A stretch of 30,410 bases of DNA from Zygnema cylindricum (Eukaryota; Streptophyta; Zygnematophyceae; Zygnematales; Zygnemataceae): assembly GCA_037447655.1 (NCBI GenBank), contig JBBHKE010000071.1, positions 265,523-295,932 of the forward strand, given 5' to 3'. Below are positions 19,355 through 28,000 of this stretch, in pieces. How positions within the stretch are numbered: the first letter of the stretch is position 1; each line of letters starts with the position of its first letter. The notes beneath the pieces were generated by a model. That model made no database searches and was not told the DNA's origin. It saw only the letters and a list, made by a program, of their open reading frames with translations. The position numbers and the translations under genes are program-made.

Positions 19355-20911
19355 TTACACCAGCCCTAATTTAGGTCTTCCTCTCAAAAGTACATCATGA
19401 CTCGCGGCTTTCGTCAACATATCCGCGGCTTCCTCCAATGTCGAAACGTACAAAAATTCAATTTCCTTTGTGGTGACCAAATCGCGTACGAAGTGCCACT
19501 GAATCCTAATATGTTTTGTCCTTTTGTGAAAGACAGGATTCTTCACCAATGCCATCGAACTCATGCTGTCAGAAAATATTTTCATACAGCCTATTGAAAT
19601 CCCCAATTCGCCAAGTAGTTCCTTGATCCAAATCGACGCCTTAGATGTGTGACACGCCGCCATGTATTCTGCTTCGGTTGAACTTAAAGCAACAGTTGGT
19701 TGGAGTCGCGAACTCCAAGAAACTGCCGCGCCGCCAAAAACAAAAGCATATCCAGACGTTGACTTTCCTGTGTCAAAATCTCCACCCCAATCTGCGTCAC
19801 AATATCCCACGCACTCCAAAGATGTCCGTCCAGATCGAAACAATAAACCAATCTCGATTGTACCTGCAAGGTAACGAAATATCCTCTTCACGGCCTCCCA
19901 ATAAATCCTTTTAGGAGCCTGAGAAAATCGGCTCACGACAGAAACTGCGGCTGAAATATCCGGTCGCGTGGCCACACATAAATACATTAAACTTCCAACG
20001 GCCTCACGATAGGGCACGTGGACAGTTTCCTCCTCCTCAAATTTGCGATATTGTAGTTTGGAATCTAGTGGTGTCAAAACCGGCTTAGAATCCAACATAG
20101 CAAATTTTGTTAGTACTTCTTTACAATATTGCGCTTGCGACAATTTAATATCCCCATTATCGTACCTCAAAACTTCCACTCCAAGAATGTATCGTACTTC
20201 CCCCAAATCTGTGACTTTAAAATGTAGACTTAGGTACTCCTTCAATTCCGCGATTCGCGTCAACTTGTCACATATCATCAAGAAATCATCCACGTAGACA
20301 GAAAATATAATTTGATCTTCCCCCTCACCTTTCACGTAAACTCCAGAGTCTGAAACTGTTCGGACGAATCCAAATTCGGTAAGGACCTTGTGTAACCGTA
20401 AATACCAAGTCCGCGGTGCCTGTTTTAGTCCGTACAAGGACTTTCGCAGCCGCCATACCTTCCCCTCTTTCGACACTACTCCCTCCGGAACTTTCATATA
20501 AACCTCCTCCTCTAAGTCACCATTCAAGAACGCCGTCTCTACGTCCATTTGGTGAATGTGCTTTTTGCCGGCAGCGGCAATAGCAATAATCATCCTCAAT
20601 GAATCAAATTTAACAACCGGTGCATATGTCTCCGTATAATCTATCCCCTCCCTTTGTTGAAAGCCCTTGCAAACTAGCCGAGCCTTATGTTTTACTACTT
20701 CCCCCGATGCACCAGTTTTGGTTTTAAAAATCCACTTCGCATCAATAGCCTTTTTACCCTCCGGTAGGCTTACCTCCTCAAACGTACGGTTGTCGATAAT
20801 AGATTGAAGTTCTCGCTCCCATGCCGGTTTCCAATGCTTCTCCCAATCGCATGATTTTTGTGCTTCCACATACGATTGTGGATCGCCCGGCTTATTTTCA
20901 CATAATGATTG
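19355..20911 (-). CDS. Copia pol, post-UAG part: reverse transcriptase and RNase H
   Basis: This is in the same frame as the upstream gag-pol part and has no suitable ATG near its start; the nearest Met codons fall well inside the reverse transcriptase, so independent initiation is unlikely. Reverse transcriptase motifs are AIDAKWIFK, HKARLVCKGF, the catalytic-region QMDVETAFLNGDLEEEVYM, SLYGLKQAPR, and YVDD (about 20,287-20,298). The RNase H domain shows GYCDADWGGD, the ALSSTEAEYMA segment and KHIRIQWHFVR. It copies element RNA into DNA and degrades the RNA strand inside virus-like particles. The tail LRGRPKLGLV is typical of copia polyproteins. All catalytic residues I can check are present, arguing against long decay. 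Confidence 0.9.
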   Translation of the reverse strand, partial: QSLCENKPGDPQSYVEAQKSCDWEKHWKPAWERELQSIIDNRTFEEVSLPEGKKAIDAKWIFKTKTGASGEVVKHKARLVCKGFQQREGIDYTETYAPVVKFDSLRMIIAIAAAGKKHIHQMDVETAFLNGDLEEEVYMKVPEGVVSKEGKVWRLRKSLYGLKQAPRTWYLRLHKVLTEFGFVRTVSDSGVYVKGEGEDQIIFSVYVDDFLMICDKLTRIAELKEYLSLHFKVTDLGEVRYILGVEVLRYDNGDIKLSQAQYCKEVLTKFAMLDSKPVLTPLDSKLQYRKFEEEETVHVPYREAVGSLMYLCVATRPDISAAVSVVSRFSQAPKRIYWEAVKRIFRYLAGTIEIGLLFRSGRTSLECVGYCDADWGGDFDTGKSTSGYAFVFGGAAVSWSSRLQPTVALSSTEAEYMAACHTSKASIWIKELLGELGISIGCMKIFSDSMSSMALVKNPVFHKRTKHIRIQWHFVRDLVTTKEIEFLYVSTLEEAADMLTKAASHDVLLRGRPKLGLV

Positions 20912-20914
20912 CTA
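20912..20914 (-). promoter_or_regulatory. In-frame UAG in leaky-stop context (UAG-CAA-UCA)
   Basis: The only stop between the gag-pol start and the RNase H end is this UAG, after residues DDFLL. The next six bases are CAA UCA, which fits the CAR-YYA consensus that promotes stop readthrough in tobamovirus-type contexts. The frame is open on both sides. A simple nonsense mutation that landed in this context by chance is the alternative. Confidence 0.55.
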
Positions 20915-23900
20915 TAAAAGAAAATCATCCTCCCTCTCCGCCGAAATAAAATAATATGAATTTTCCACATTCCCCTTACCATCAAAAGAAAGACGAGCCG
21001 GTTTCTTTCCCCTATTTTCCCGCATACTCCTCCTCGGCTCAAATTCTTTCTCCGCCTTTGCCGGTTCCTCCTCAATAATATTCGCTTCACTTGATTTACA
21101 AGACGAAGATTTCCTCGTGTCCGAAGACATTCGGGAATTTTCGCTTCTCCAATCCCCACCAATGTTACCAAAATTTACATTCTCCTTAATTTTACCTTTC
21201 CCCCTCTTAACATTGGAGGTGGATTCCGGCTCAATTTCCGAATCCGAACCCTCAATGTCATTAAGATCACCAATTTCAAATTCCTCATGGAAATCAAGAT
21301 TAGAATTTCGATTAGCCGATCGAGAGATTGTGGATAATAAGTCCTCGTGAAAATCCACATTTCTTGACTCCTCAATGATATTACGAATCGGATCATAAAC
21401 TCGATAAAGACTCCCTTTTTCACTATATCCAACAAAATAACCACTCCAACTCCTCGATGCAAATTTACCTTTTCTTTTTTGTGCTTGAATATAAACCGAC
21501 GCACGACATCCCCAAATCCGAATGTGGTGTAGAGTAGGCTTTCGCCCAAACCACAACTCATACGGAGTTTTATCACCCGAAACCGACGTGATTCGCCGAT
21601 TGCAAATATAATTCGCCGTTAAAATTGCATCGCCCCATAAATGAATACTCCTCCCGGATCCGTGAACCATGGATCGTACCATTTCTTGAAGAGTACGATT
21701 TTTCCTCTCGGCAACGCCATTAGATTCCGGTGAGTAAGATGCGGTATATTGATGAGAAATTCCCCACTCTTTACAATAAGGATCAAAAGCAAGAAATTCC
21801 CCTCCGTTATCCGATCTAATAGATTTTAACTTTCTCTCACATTGCCTTTCGGCCATCACATGCCACTCTTGAAAGCGTAAAAATGCTTCGGATTTGTGTT
21901 TAAGTAATATTACCCATGTGAAGCGAGAGAAGTCGTCCACCACCACCATAATATATTTGTTTCCACCAATCGTTTCCGGTTTCACATCCCCACATAAATC
22001 AATGTGCACAAGATCAAGCGGATGCTTAGATCGATGCATCGGATCCTTAGCCGGATGCGGCTTTCGGATTTGTCTCCCCTTACTACACCCCTCACATCCG
22101 TTAATTTTCTCTCCCGACGCCAAGTCTAATCCCCTTACGCTTCCATTTTTAATCATCCGTCGTAAACTCGTCTCCGATGTGTGACACATTCGATGGTGCC
22201 ACAAGGTTAGATCACCTTTCAATTCGGAAATTTGCGAAATAACACCATTAGAATTTGGTTGGGATTTCGGCCGACGCCATTTTAGTCGACTATGCATAAA
22301 ATCCGTGACCTCTCCTTCACCTATTTGTACACCATCAGATCGTACAATTTTTATTGTGGAATCTCCGTACGCAAGTACACTGCCGCCCGCTCGTTGAATC
22401 TGCGGTACACTGAGAAGATTCACTGAACCTTCGGGTAAGTACAAAACATTAGTTAATTGAGTTTGCGTAGCTTTTTCTACCCCACGTGAGTCCAAACTTG
22501 GTAAATCCAACCGTACAGTACCCACTGTACTTATCGAAACCACTTTTCCACTTGCGACAGTGATTCGTTTTGGTACCGTGAGTTCGCGAAAATCGTCAAA
22601 GAGTGAAGCGTCGGTACAAACGTGATGTGACGCTCCTGAGTCAATAATCCACTCTTTTTCGTGTAGCGTAGAACCTGCCGAAAGATCAAGCGATAGGTTA
22701 AGGGCGGAAAATATTTGCGTTTCGTCGCCTCCCTCAAAGTAATCGTCACCCATAAAGTGTCCTCCTCCTCTTCCATTGCGGCCTCCACGACCACCGCGGC
22801 CGCGAAGGCGACCGCCACCACGTCCACCGTATCGACCGCCGCCATTACCTCTACCGCCGCCGCCTCCTCTACCGCCCGCTCCTCCGTTTTCAGCCTTTGA
22901 ATAACATTGGGGGCTAATATGGCCCCATTTCCCGCAAAAATGGCATTGACGCTCCTTGTCCGGGCAAGAAGCCGCCATGTGACCAAGTTTGCCGCACTGA
23001 AAGCAAGCAATATTGGTTAGATCTGAATATCCGGGTTGGGAAGGAGATCTCCCGGCCCTTTCGTGTCCTCTTCCCCCTCTTCCTCTCGGATTTCCACCTT
23101 TTCTACCTCCTCTTTCCCGAATATAATTTAGATCGGGCGTTTTCGGTGTCGTCGCATTGAGGGAACCGGTCGGTTGGGGTCCCCTCGATGAGCTCGGACG
23201 ATTCGCCTCGGTGGATTTGAGGAAAGTGATAATCGAATCCAAAGTGTTCGAATCCCTCGATAAAAGAATGTCCCTCAAGTGTATCATTTTCTCCGGTAAG
23301 GCATGGATGAAGACCGATGCCTTATCACTCTCATCGATGAACTTTCCCAAGTTTGCGAGTTGCTCGATAATAATATTGAATCTCTTCGCGGCTTCATCGA
23401 TCGACTCACTCGACTTGACCTTAAATGAGGTATAATCGGTATAAATGTGTTGCCCCTTATTTTGAAGACTTTTTTCGAAGTGATTCTCAAGAGCCACCCA
23501 ACAATCATGGGCAAATCTTCGGGTAAGGAATAAATCATGTATAGAAGTGCTACATGATTGAAATAAACCGCCGATAGCGGAAAGATTTTTCTTCGTCCAC
23601 ACACGATAAGCTCTCCGATCTGAGGTAGGCATCTTGTCCACCCCTTTTACCACCTTCCAAAGCCGTTTCAATTTAAATTGACCTTTGATATATTTCTTCC
23701 ACGATTGATAATTTGTCCCATTGAAGATGACAATTTTGCCGGACATAGATTCAACCGGTTCGTCCCCTTCACTCCAATCGTCAAGATCAGAATCATCATC
23801 GATGGGAAGTTTTCCCTTTCGAATCAATTCCCTCGTCTCCTCCTCATCTCCTCCACCTCCTTCCGTATCGCCGATGCTTTGATCCGGAATCGGATCTCCG

Positions 23901-24217
23901 AATAATGGAGATCTAGTAACACGGTTTGCCTCGGAGATTCGCTGATCCACATAACGGAAAAGACCATCCATCAGTTTTTGGAGACGATCTCCCATCGCGT
24001 CATCTTCCTCCTTCTTTTTCTCCTCATTCTCCTCTTTTTGACCGACCGGATCGATCGGAACGGTCTCCTCAAAAGTTTTGCCGGTGAAAGCAAATGGAGT
24101 TTCTACTTCCGGATCCGAAGATGATTCGAATGGATCCGGAGGATCCGGGTCCGGAGGTTGCGGAAATATCGGAGAAGGCATCAAAGGTGAAGGGGTATTT
24201 TTCTTCTTTCTCCCCAT
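20912..24217 (-). CDS. Copia gag-protease-integrase polyprotein, ending at UAG
   Basis: The first in-frame ATG is at 24,217 (MGRKKKNTPSP), 1,101 codons to the UAG. The open frame extends 15 codons further upstream but without an ATG. Order seen: acidic N-terminus; copia Gag core with FNGTNYQSWKKYIKGQFK; two CCHC knuckles (CFQCGKLGHMAASC and CHFCGKWGHISPQC, residues about 404-438); a Gly/Arg-rich RGG stretch of about 45 residues; aspartic protease DSGA (residue about 526); the integrase HHCC zinc region (WHHRMCH ... CEGC); and integrase core residues D about 740 (HIDLCGD), D about 803 (RSDNGGEF) and E about 831 (SPESNG). It forms the particle, matures the polyprotein and integrates the DNA copy. 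Ends in an acidic linker just before reverse transcriptase. Confidence 0.93.
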   Translation of the reverse strand: MGRKKKNTPSPLMPSPIFPQPPDPDPPDPFESSSDPEVETPFAFTGKTFEETVPIDPVGQKEENEEKKKEEDDAMGDRLQKLMDGLFRYVDQRISEANRVTRSPLFGDPIPDQSIGDTEGGGGDEEETRELIRKGKLPIDDDSDLDDWSEGDEPVESMSGKIVIFNGTNYQSWKKYIKGQFKLKRLWKVVKGVDKMPTSDRRAYRVWTKKNLSAIGGLFQSCSTSIHDLFLTRRFAHDCWVALENHFEKSLQNKGQHIYTDYTSFKVKSSESIDEAAKRFNIIIEQLANLGKFIDESDKASVFIHALPEKMIHLRDILLSRDSNTLDSIITFLKSTEANRPSSSRGPQPTGSLNATTPKTPDLNYIRERGGRKGGNPRGRGGRGHERAGRSPSQPGYSDLTNIACFQCGKLGHMAASCPDKERQCHFCGKWGHISPQCYSKAENGGAGGRGGGGGRGNGGGRYGGRGGGRLRGRGGRGGRNGRGGGHFMGDDYFEGGDETQIFSALNLSLDLSAGSTLHEKEWIIDSGASHHVCTDASLFDDFRELTVPKRITVASGKVVSISTVGTVRLDLPSLDSRGVEKATQTQLTNVLYLPEGSVNLLSVPQIQRAGGSVLAYGDSTIKIVRSDGVQIGEGEVTDFMHSRLKWRRPKSQPNSNGVISQISELKGDLTLWHHRMCHTSETSLRRMIKNGSVRGLDLASGEKINGCEGCSKGRQIRKPHPAKDPMHRSKHPLDLVHIDLCGDVKPETIGGNKYIMVVVDDFSRFTWVILLKHKSEAFLRFQEWHVMAERQCERKLKSIRSDNGGEFLAFDPYCKEWGISHQYTASYSPESNGVAERKNRTLQEMVRSMVHGSGRSIHLWGDAILTANYICNRRITSVSGDKTPYELWFGRKPTLHHIRIWGCRASVYIQAQKRKGKFASRSWSGYFVGYSEKGSLYRVYDPIRNIIEESRNVDFHEDLLSTISRSANRNSNLDFHEEFEIGDLNDIEGSDSEIEPESTSNVKRGKGKIKENVNFGNIGGDWRSENSRMSSDTRKSSSCKSSEANIIEEEPAKAEKEFEPRRSMRENRGKKPARLSFDGKGNVENSYYFISAEREDDFLL

Positions 24218-24262
24218 AGCGACCAAACTAGCCACACTTCTACACCTCAAGGGAGCACACAA

Positions 24263-24274
24263 GCTCCGATACCA
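24263..24274 (-). other. Copia primer binding site (initiator Met tRNA type)
   Basis: In element sense TGGTATCGGAGC, two bases after the 5' LTR. It differs at one position from TGGTATCAGAGC, the complement of the plant initiator Met tRNA 3' end used by most plant copia elements. It primes minus-strand synthesis. Confidence 0.88.
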
Positions 24275-24276
24275 CT

Positions 24277-24773
24277 TGAAAGGATCTTACACAAAAATCA
24301 GAGTGCAAGACTACAGCGGAAGCATTAAAAAAAAACATTCAGACAAGAGAAAGCTGTCCACGAAAGCCAATATATTTCACGGACATTTTCTCCCATAAAA
24401 GATTAAGTTTTCCCTCCCACTAAGCTGCAGTATATAGTACTAAAAATGTAACGTTACACAACCAAACAACCAAAACAAACCAAACTATAAAGTACGCACT
24501 GAGCGCCTACAAATCAAATCGCGTCCATACGCGAAACAACATAAAAACTAAAGTACAACAAAAAATATGTACCTAAACGTAAACCCCAAACAAACCCGTA
24601 CATAACAAACGACAATTGAACCTGGTCGTCGCAAAACCGAATCTACGCGAGACCAGGAATCTACGAAACGATCTAAAAGACATAATGACGCCAAACCACC
24701 CACAAAGACAAAACGACAAATAATACGGCCGCGCGACATGCCACGACAGCCGATTACAACATTGAACCTAACA
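24277..24773 (-). repeat. Copia 5' LTR, 497 bp
   Basis: Same ends and length as the 3' LTR, with two substitutions by my reading. In element sense it holds TATA-like words (ACTATATACTG near 24,430; CTTTATAG near 24,485) that could act as promoter; which one is used is unknown. Confidence 0.95.
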
Positions 24774-24778
24774 CCGAC
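24774..24778. repeat. Copia target-site duplication, right copy (CCGAC)
   Basis: Identical to 18,829-18,833 and directly follows the CCTAACA end of the element. Confidence 0.93.
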
Positions 24779-25207
24779 GCGTACCCGCTCGCCCGTTTCG
24801 GATCCGGAACGGATTCGGGTGCCAAATTTTGGGGGCCAATCGGATTCGGCCGGTGAATCAAAAAAAAAAAAAAAAACAAATCAGGGCACGGGCTAGGTAA
24901 GCGAAAAACGAACAAAATTGAAGGTTTCGTAGGTACCTTCCACCACAGTTTTGTACAATACAGTACAGTACCGTACCGTACAATAGTGTCCATATTCCAT
25001 ACTATCCAACATTGTTGTACTTTGTACTCTTGGCATCGTGGAAGGTATGAGGGAGATGTACCATTAATTTTGTAAATCTTCGGGTACAGGCGGTTACGGG
25101 TAGGGCAGGTACGAGTAGTCGCAAGAAATCGAGTTTCGGTTATCTTTTTTTTTCGTGAAAGCGTATCGGGTAACCGGGTAACGATTTAAAAGCGTGACAT
25201 AACCTTG
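24779..25207 (+). repeat. Repeat copy A, remainder after the copia insertion
   Basis: Continues the 18,801-18,833 fragment and aligns with copy B: GGATCCG(G/A)AACGGAT, CCAAATTTTGGGGGCC, an A-run, GGAAGGTATGAGGGAGATG, GAGTTTCGGTTA and CGTATCGGGTAAC. It has about 75 extra bases around 24,930-25,005 containing ACAGTACCGTACCGTAC. No coding potential recognised. Confidence 0.75.
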
Positions 25208-25222
25208 CCATATTTGTGGCAG

Positions 25223-25602
25223 AGGTCGCAATCGAGTACCCAAATTCGTACCCGACCGTTACCCGACCGCCCGCCCCGGATCCGAAACGGATGCGGATGC
25301 CAAATTTTGGGGGCCGGTCGGATTCGGGCGGGTGGATTCACAAAAAAAAAAAAAAAAAAACGGGTACGGTCGGGTGAGCAATAATGGAAAAAAATGAAGG
25401 TTTTGTAGTTTGTATTATCCAACATTTTTGTACTTTCTACTCTTGGTATTGTGGAAGGTATGAGGGAGATGTACCATTAACTTTGTAATTACTCTGGTAC
25501 GGACTTGTACGGGTAGTCGCGAGTAACTGAGTTTCGGTTAACTTTTTTTTTCGTAAATGCGTATCGGGTAACGGTTAACAATTTAGGAGCTTGACATAAA
25601 CC
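25223..25602 (+). repeat. Repeat copy B of the tandem pair
   Basis: Starts AGGTCGCAATCGAGTACC and follows the same order of blocks as copy A, ending GGAGCTTGACATAAACC. Divergence is scattered substitutions plus small indels, so the tandem duplication is older than the copia insertion in copy A. The A-run inside could be a relic of a retroposon tail, but this is not established. Confidence 0.75.
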
Positions 25603-25639
25603 GGTGGGGTATCGGGTGTTCAGATTTTGAAAATTTTAT

Positions 25640-25770
25640 TTTTGTCGGTTCTGGGTATCTATAATTTTGACTTTTGCGACCTTTGATTTCTGGTATTATG
25701 ATTTTGAAAAAAAAAAATGTCGGATTCGGGTATCGGAATGTTTTACTTTTGCGACCTTTGATTGTCACTA
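25640..25770 (+). repeat. Two copies of a 76-bp degenerate unit
   Basis: TGTCGG(T/A)TC(T/C)GGGTATC followed by ACTTTTGCGACCTTTGATT occurs at about 25,640-25,688 and 25,718-25,763. This directly follows repeat copy B and shares its CGGGTATC words, so it may be related. Confidence 0.6.
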
Positions 25771-26085
25771 CACGATGTATCGACATCCTTGCCCCGCGAT
25801 AATCGATAATATCGACTACCGGAATATATCGCAATGATAAATTTACCGATACAGAATACTTCATTGAATATTAGTATTTTAAGTGGCCGTATTGCGTCCA
25901 CTTTGGTCCAACTTTTGTGGCAGATGAATCGACAATTGATTTGCTAGGTCTGCTTTTGTTTCGTTTTATATGTACGAACAGTTTTTGTCGCACAACTAGT
26001 TCCATGCTGTCTAGTAAATCAGAGCCAGAAAATTTCCCTCCTTTCAGAGTTGCACATTCCTGCCTGCCTGAGAATAATTTGGCAT
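25771..26085. other. Intergenic sequence without recognised gene
   Basis: AT-rich, with TATCGATAAT-type words near 25,797-25,830. The open frame at 25917-26105 has no recognisable domain and runs into the tandem array and MITE. Confidence 0.4.
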
Positions 26086-26099
26086 CTGCCCGCTGCGTT

Positions 26100-26107
26100 C
26101 AATAAAC
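26100..26107. repeat. Target-site duplication of MITE 1, left (CAATAAAC)
   Basis: The same eight bases occur at 26,565-26,572 directly after the MITE. They belong to the A monomer (GCGTTCAATAAACGC when the insertion is ignored). Confidence 0.92.
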
Positions 26108-26564
26108 CATAGTTTTAAAGTAGGTGAAAGTCGCCCATACAAAATGCCTATTGTACGTAAATTTTACAATACTACCTTAAGGCCCATATTGTATTGGCTG
26201 CAAAATGAATTAAAATAGTAACAGGGTTGAGTTGCACATCGATCGATAGAGAATTAAATGTCATGTCTAAATTTTGAAAAACATTTGGACAAAAAAATAT
26301 TTTTATGGGAGTTTTGAGGTACTTTTTATTTAAGCCGTCAGATTTGGACGATCGGACGGTCGCTGATCAAAGTAGTGATCTAAGAATATCACATGGAAAG
26401 CCCATAACACAACTTACGGATAGGACTATCGTCAGATTCGAACGAACGGACGGTCGCTGATCAGAGTAGCGATCTAAGAAGATCGCATGGAAAGCCCGTA
26501 ACACAACTTACGCTAAAGGTGGCCTATTTAAGGCCTACGAAAAAACGCCTACTTTTGAACTATG
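26108..26564 (+). mobile_element. MITE 1, hAT-like, 457 bp
   Basis: Ends are CATAGTTTTAAAGTAGG and the reverse complement of CATAGTTCAAAAGTAGG, flanked by a perfect 8-bp duplication, the size made by hAT transposases. It has no coding capacity. It contains an internal 94-bp direct duplication (copies starting CGTCAGATT at 26,336 and 26,430), which largely explains why it is longer than MITE 2. Similar in inverted orientation to 28,001-28,304. Confidence 0.88.
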
Positions 26565-26572
26565 CAATAAAC
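26565..26572. repeat. Target-site duplication of MITE 1, right (CAATAAAC)
   Basis: Directly follows the CTATG end of MITE 1 and continues into GCTAAGCCCG, the rest of the interrupted A monomer. Confidence 0.92.
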
Positions 26573-27110
26573 GCTAAGCCCGTAAGCATATTTTGATCCT
26601 GCCCGCAAGAACATTTTTAATCTGCCCGCATCATTGATCAGTTTTAGTCCCCGAGGATGTAAAGATAATCTGCCCGCTGCGCTTAGATAACGCTACCCCG
26701 CAATACATTTGTTTCTGCCCCCAGCATTGGTCAGTGTTAGGCCGTACAAACAAGTTTCAATCTGCCCGCTGCGTTGAATTAACGCTGGCCCGCCAGCAAA
26801 TTTTGAAACCTGCCCTGAATTTCAGGTCAGTGTTCGGCCCCGAGAATGAATTTTTGTCTGCCCGCTGCGTTCAAAGAACGCTAAACCCGCCGCAGGCATA
26901 GTTTGTCTTTACCCGCAGCATTGGTCAGTACGCCGCCGTACAGATAAGCTGAAATCTGCCCGCTGCGTTGAATTAACGCTGGCCCGGAAACATGTTTTAG
27001 AACTGCCCGTCAATGTTGGGCCCTGAGGATAATTTTGAACCTGCCCGCTGCGTTGAATTAACGCTGGCCATCAAACATGTTTTGAATCTCCCCGTGTCTC
27101 CCGCGTCTTC

Positions 27111-27992
27111 GGATTGACGCTACGGTACGGTACAGCGCCGTACACTGCCTATCGCAATTAGCTTGAGACATTTTTAGGGCAGATCAAACATTTTGAGCTT
27201 CTTTTCAACCGTCAGATATTCCATCGAATGGAGCAAAGGACGGCTACGGTGTGACGTCTCAATCATGATGTCACCGATGGAGAAAAAACGAGCTTTGTGA
27301 TGTGAATAATTGCAGCTCTTTTTTGCCCGATTTTTTTTGAGAGCTAATAGTGTGGTCGCGGTACTGCAATGTAGATATAAAGGAAACGTCATGTGCACAT
27401 TTCCATAGCGTCAAATTAACGCTTAGCCCTAAAGTTTTTTTTTTTTTAGAGACTTTTTAGAGTTAAATCCACGCTAGCCCTAAGAACATGTTTGTACCTG
27501 CCCCTGGCTTTGAATCGACGCCGACGTGAGGAAAAAGGTTTGTATTTGCCTTCTGGTTTCGACGGTTTTTTTTGAAGTTGATAACCCTGAGCAAAGTTTT
27601 AACCTGCCCGAATTGCTAAATCAACGCTAGGTCGTGACCGTCCATTGGTCGATTCATAGCTCTTGTTTAATTTGAACCGCCTAGATTTCTCCCGGCATGC
27701 CATCGCAAATTATTTAACAATTTAATCATTTACTTGAATAGATTTCCATGATATTGGATAAATTGAAATTGTTCAGTACCGTAGTAGTAAAGTTCATTAA
27801 AAATTTCAGTTTTTTTTCACTCTTTGTGTTGTGAACTATATTTTATTATTATTTTAAATTACTGTTAAAAGATTGAACGAGTGAACGATGGAAATCCGAA
27901 TATAATCATTTCAGAAATTAGAAATAAATGATGTAGCAAAAGATGTCGGTTAAATACGTGCATTTCAGTGGTGCCACGTCCCCAAATTAACA
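27111..27992. other. Degenerate continuation of the array and AT-rich sequence
   Basis: Scattered array words (CTGCCCCTGG near 27,498; CTGCCCGAATTG near 27,604) show the array fading rightward. Nothing coding is supported; the minus-strand open frame at 27174-27398 has no recognisable domain. Confidence 0.45.
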
Positions 27993-28000
27993 TTTAAAAT
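27993..28000. repeat. Target-site duplication of MITE 2, left (TTTAAAAT)
   Basis: Identical to 28,305-28,312 on the other side of MITE 2. Confidence 0.92.

Larger units (their letters stand above)
18834..24773 (-). mobile_element. Complete Ty1/copia LTR retrotransposon, 5,940 bp
   Basis: All landmarks are present in order on the minus strand: 5' LTR, primer binding site, gag with zinc knuckles, protease, integrase, reverse transcriptase, RNase H, polypurine tract and 3' LTR, flanked by CCGAC duplications. Integrase preceding reverse transcriptase identifies the copia superfamily. The two LTRs are the same length and I count two differences, both transitions (near 18,986/24,429 and 19,289/24,732), so the insertion is young. 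The one lesion in the coding part is an in-frame UAG at 20,912-20,914, which may be a leaky stop. Confidence 0.95.
26086..27110 (+). repeat. Tandem array of alternating A and B monomers (about 95-bp dimer), interrupted by a MITE
   Basis: A-type monomers start CTGCCCGCTGCG at 26,086, 26,670, 26,762, 26,858, 26,956 and 27,041. B-type monomers (CTGCCCGCAGCATTGGTCAG and variants) lie about 47 bp after most of them. Dimer spacings are 92, 96, 98 and 85 bp. A monomers carry GCGTT-NNNNN-AACGC, a short palindrome whose stem is kept in most copies while the centre varies. The first A monomer is split by the MITE at 26,108. More degenerate monomers continue to about 27,640 (for example near 27,500 and 27,602). 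Confidence 0.78.

Noticed and set aside
20869-20869. Separate start codon for the copia reverse transcriptase part
   Set aside because: The codon there is GTG, not ATG, and the frame is continuous back to the UAG; readthrough or a nonsense mutation explains it better than a second ORF.
20770-21171. Arg-rich open frames on - overlapping the copia polyprotein in other registers
   Set aside because: Out-of-frame shadows of the integrase to reverse transcriptase region; no independent motif.
22715-22900. Ala/Ser/Thr-rich frame on + inside the copia element
   Set aside because: It is the antisense shadow of the Gly/Arg-rich Gag block.
26086-27110. CRISPR-like array
   Set aside because: Repeats are diverged, the monomers are contiguous with no unique spacers, and the genome is eukaryotic.
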